Below, piece after piece: positions 62,583 to 64,000 of a DNA stretch of 64,000 bases (within the stretch, counting starts at the first letter, position 1; every line of letters begins with the position of its first letter). The notes below the pieces were generated by a model. The model did not search any database and was not told where the DNA came from. It worked only from the letters and a program-made list of their open reading frames with translations. The DNA is taken from contig WBMZ01012211.1 in NCBI GenBank assembly GCA_013400975.1, positions 1 through 64,000 of the forward strand, read 5' to 3'. This stretch comes from Atrichornis clamosus (taxonomy: Eukaryota; Chordata; Aves; Passeriformes; Menuridae). A program made the translations under genes and the position numbers.

Positions 62583-64000
62583 GAGTCTTCTCCGTCCTCT
62601 CTGTGATTTCTTTTTTTTTTTTGGACTATTGGGATCTTAATTCCTGCCCAAGTTTTGTGCCTCCTGCTCATCTCTGGGCCCAAGGTGATGTGATTGCATT
62701 TATTGATTAGAAAACCTCTTTTTAAACCCATTTATTAACGACACACCCCCATGGGAATGCTGGGCACCTTTCCACGCCTGCATCCATTTTTCCATGGCCA
62801 GAGATGAATTCCCTGAACTGCCACTGCCGCGGGGACCTGCTGGAAACGTGGAATTACGGCCAAACTTATCACGAGGTGCTGCCGCTGCTGCTCATCACAC
62901 CTGGCAATAATTCTTAGCTCTGCTCCACAACTTGGAATGGGGAAGCGGCGAAATTCCAGCAGTAAATCCTGGGAGATTCTGTCTGTTAACATTTAATGGG
63001 TGTCACCACGGGGCAGTAAATAATTCCTTCTGGAAAATCCTACAGCTCACCCCACCTGGGTATTCTCTGAACGCTGGTAAAGGCAGACCCAACCCAACCT
63101 GTGGGTTAAAACTGAGATTTTTCCAGAGTCAGGGATTTGTCCAGTGAACACTTTCCCTTCCCGTGGTTGTTCCGTTAAAACCGGAGGATAAATTTTGGCT
63201 GTGCTGAACACACACAAACTCTGCTGTTGGTGCTTTTAGCCAAATTTCTTCTCAGTGTATCCTCAGCCATCCCGTATTTGAGGACACTCTTCCTTCATTA
63301 ACACTTCCACTCACAGGGAAAAGAGATGGAATGGGATTCCTGTGAATTCTGCAGGATATGGCTGCCAGTGGAGATGGAAATACCAAAACCCTGCAGTGAG
63401 AAATCTCTGCTTTCTTTGGATTTCGGAGTTCTTTTTTCACGGATTGAAACAATCCAATTTTTCCTGACAGATATCCAGGCAAAGCCAGATCCAATCAGCA
63501 AAACTGGGAATAATAATTTGGTTGGGAGGATGTGCTAAGGCTGATCGATGAGAAATCCTCACGGGGGGCAGGACCAAACAAACCAGGGGCAGCTCATCCC
63601 TCCAGAGCTCCTTCCCAGTTTGTCCCCTCCGAGTCACTCGGCTGCTCACGAGAGGAATAATCAGGAGGAGGAAAAGGAGGCACGGAACAACCTCCAAACA
63701 CGGAATCAACACGGGAAAACCATCCTCAAATCTTGTCCGTGTCACAGGGTTTGGTGGGGTTTTACCTCCTCTCACCTGATGCCCAACCCACCACCAGAAT
63801 TAAAGCAGCAGAGGTTAATTACTGATTAATTAATTATTGACAAATGACAACTGAAAGTCAACGCTGCAAAACTCACAACTGTCCAGCACAGCTCCATTTA
63901 TTTCAGGGATATCCAGGACGTTTTCCCATGCCCAAGACATCACTCTCCTGTGATCACAGGAATATCTGAGCCACGTCAGCCTGCAAATGCTTCTGGAGGA
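62583..64000. other. Single-copy sequence to window end, no gene recognised
   Basis: T11 near 62612. TTAATTACTGATTAATTAATTATTGAC at about 63815-63841 is a dense TAATTA cluster. Short frames such as 63326-63538 and 63437-63775 overlap on opposite strands and are unrecognised. Confidence 0.45.

Noticed and set aside
1..64000. A new enzyme system, defence island or biosynthetic cluster
   Set aside because: The window has the repeat content and composition of bird nuclear DNA and no multi-gene coding structure. Nothing supports such a system here.

Overview
The window looks like nuclear DNA from a bird, most likely a songbird. The main evidence is about 50 copies or fragments of the 3' end of the CR1 non-LTR retrotransposon, on both strands, many ending in the ATTCCATG-type tail that avian CR1 elements carry. 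The background rich in GGGAA, GGAATT and TCCCAAA words also fits a GC-biased songbird region. The clade below 'bird' is an inference. There is no operon structure, and I could not support any protein-coding gene, tRNA, rRNA or CRISPR array. Every long open frame I examined is explained by a minisatellite whose unit lacks stop codons, by antisense translation of CR1, or by stop-poor GC-rich sequence.

Layout. 1-795 is a 19-bp minisatellite cut by the window edge. 0.8-3.2 kb is GC- and CpG-rich, with a perfect CRE and two AP-1 sites, and is the best candidate for a promoter or CpG island, though no exon is recognisable. 3.2-13.3 kb is CR1-rich, with a 20-bp minisatellite near 7.6 kb, a head-to-head CR1 pair near 11 kb and a three-unit tandem array of one truncated CR1 at 12.6-13.3 kb. 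15.3-16.0 kb is a 12-bp minisatellite. 17-29 kb is more AT-rich and holds several blocks that look like conserved non-coding regulatory DNA (TAATTA-type homeodomain cores, octamer-like words). 33.0-34.5 kb carries two more minisatellites. 34.7-36.9 kb is the most striking structure: a nearly perfect inverted repeat with arms of 653 and 658 bp around an 843-bp spacer. 37-50 kb carries four more short tandem arrays and further CR1 copies. 53.8-54.4 kb is a degenerate 22-24-bp array. 55-64 kb is mostly single-copy sequence with CR1 remnants, including a small piece of CR1 ORF2 (reverse transcriptase) at 57.8 kb.

Two families of CR1 3' end are visible. Here 'type A' has the GGTTTGGGTTGGAAGGGACC terminal block when read antisense. 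'Type B' has the TGGCACTTGGGGACAT block. No genes act together here. The coherent reading is an intergenic or intronic landscape shaped by CR1 insertion, local duplication and minisatellite expansion, with scattered candidate enhancers. Element boundaries were placed by eye and may be off by 5-30 bp.
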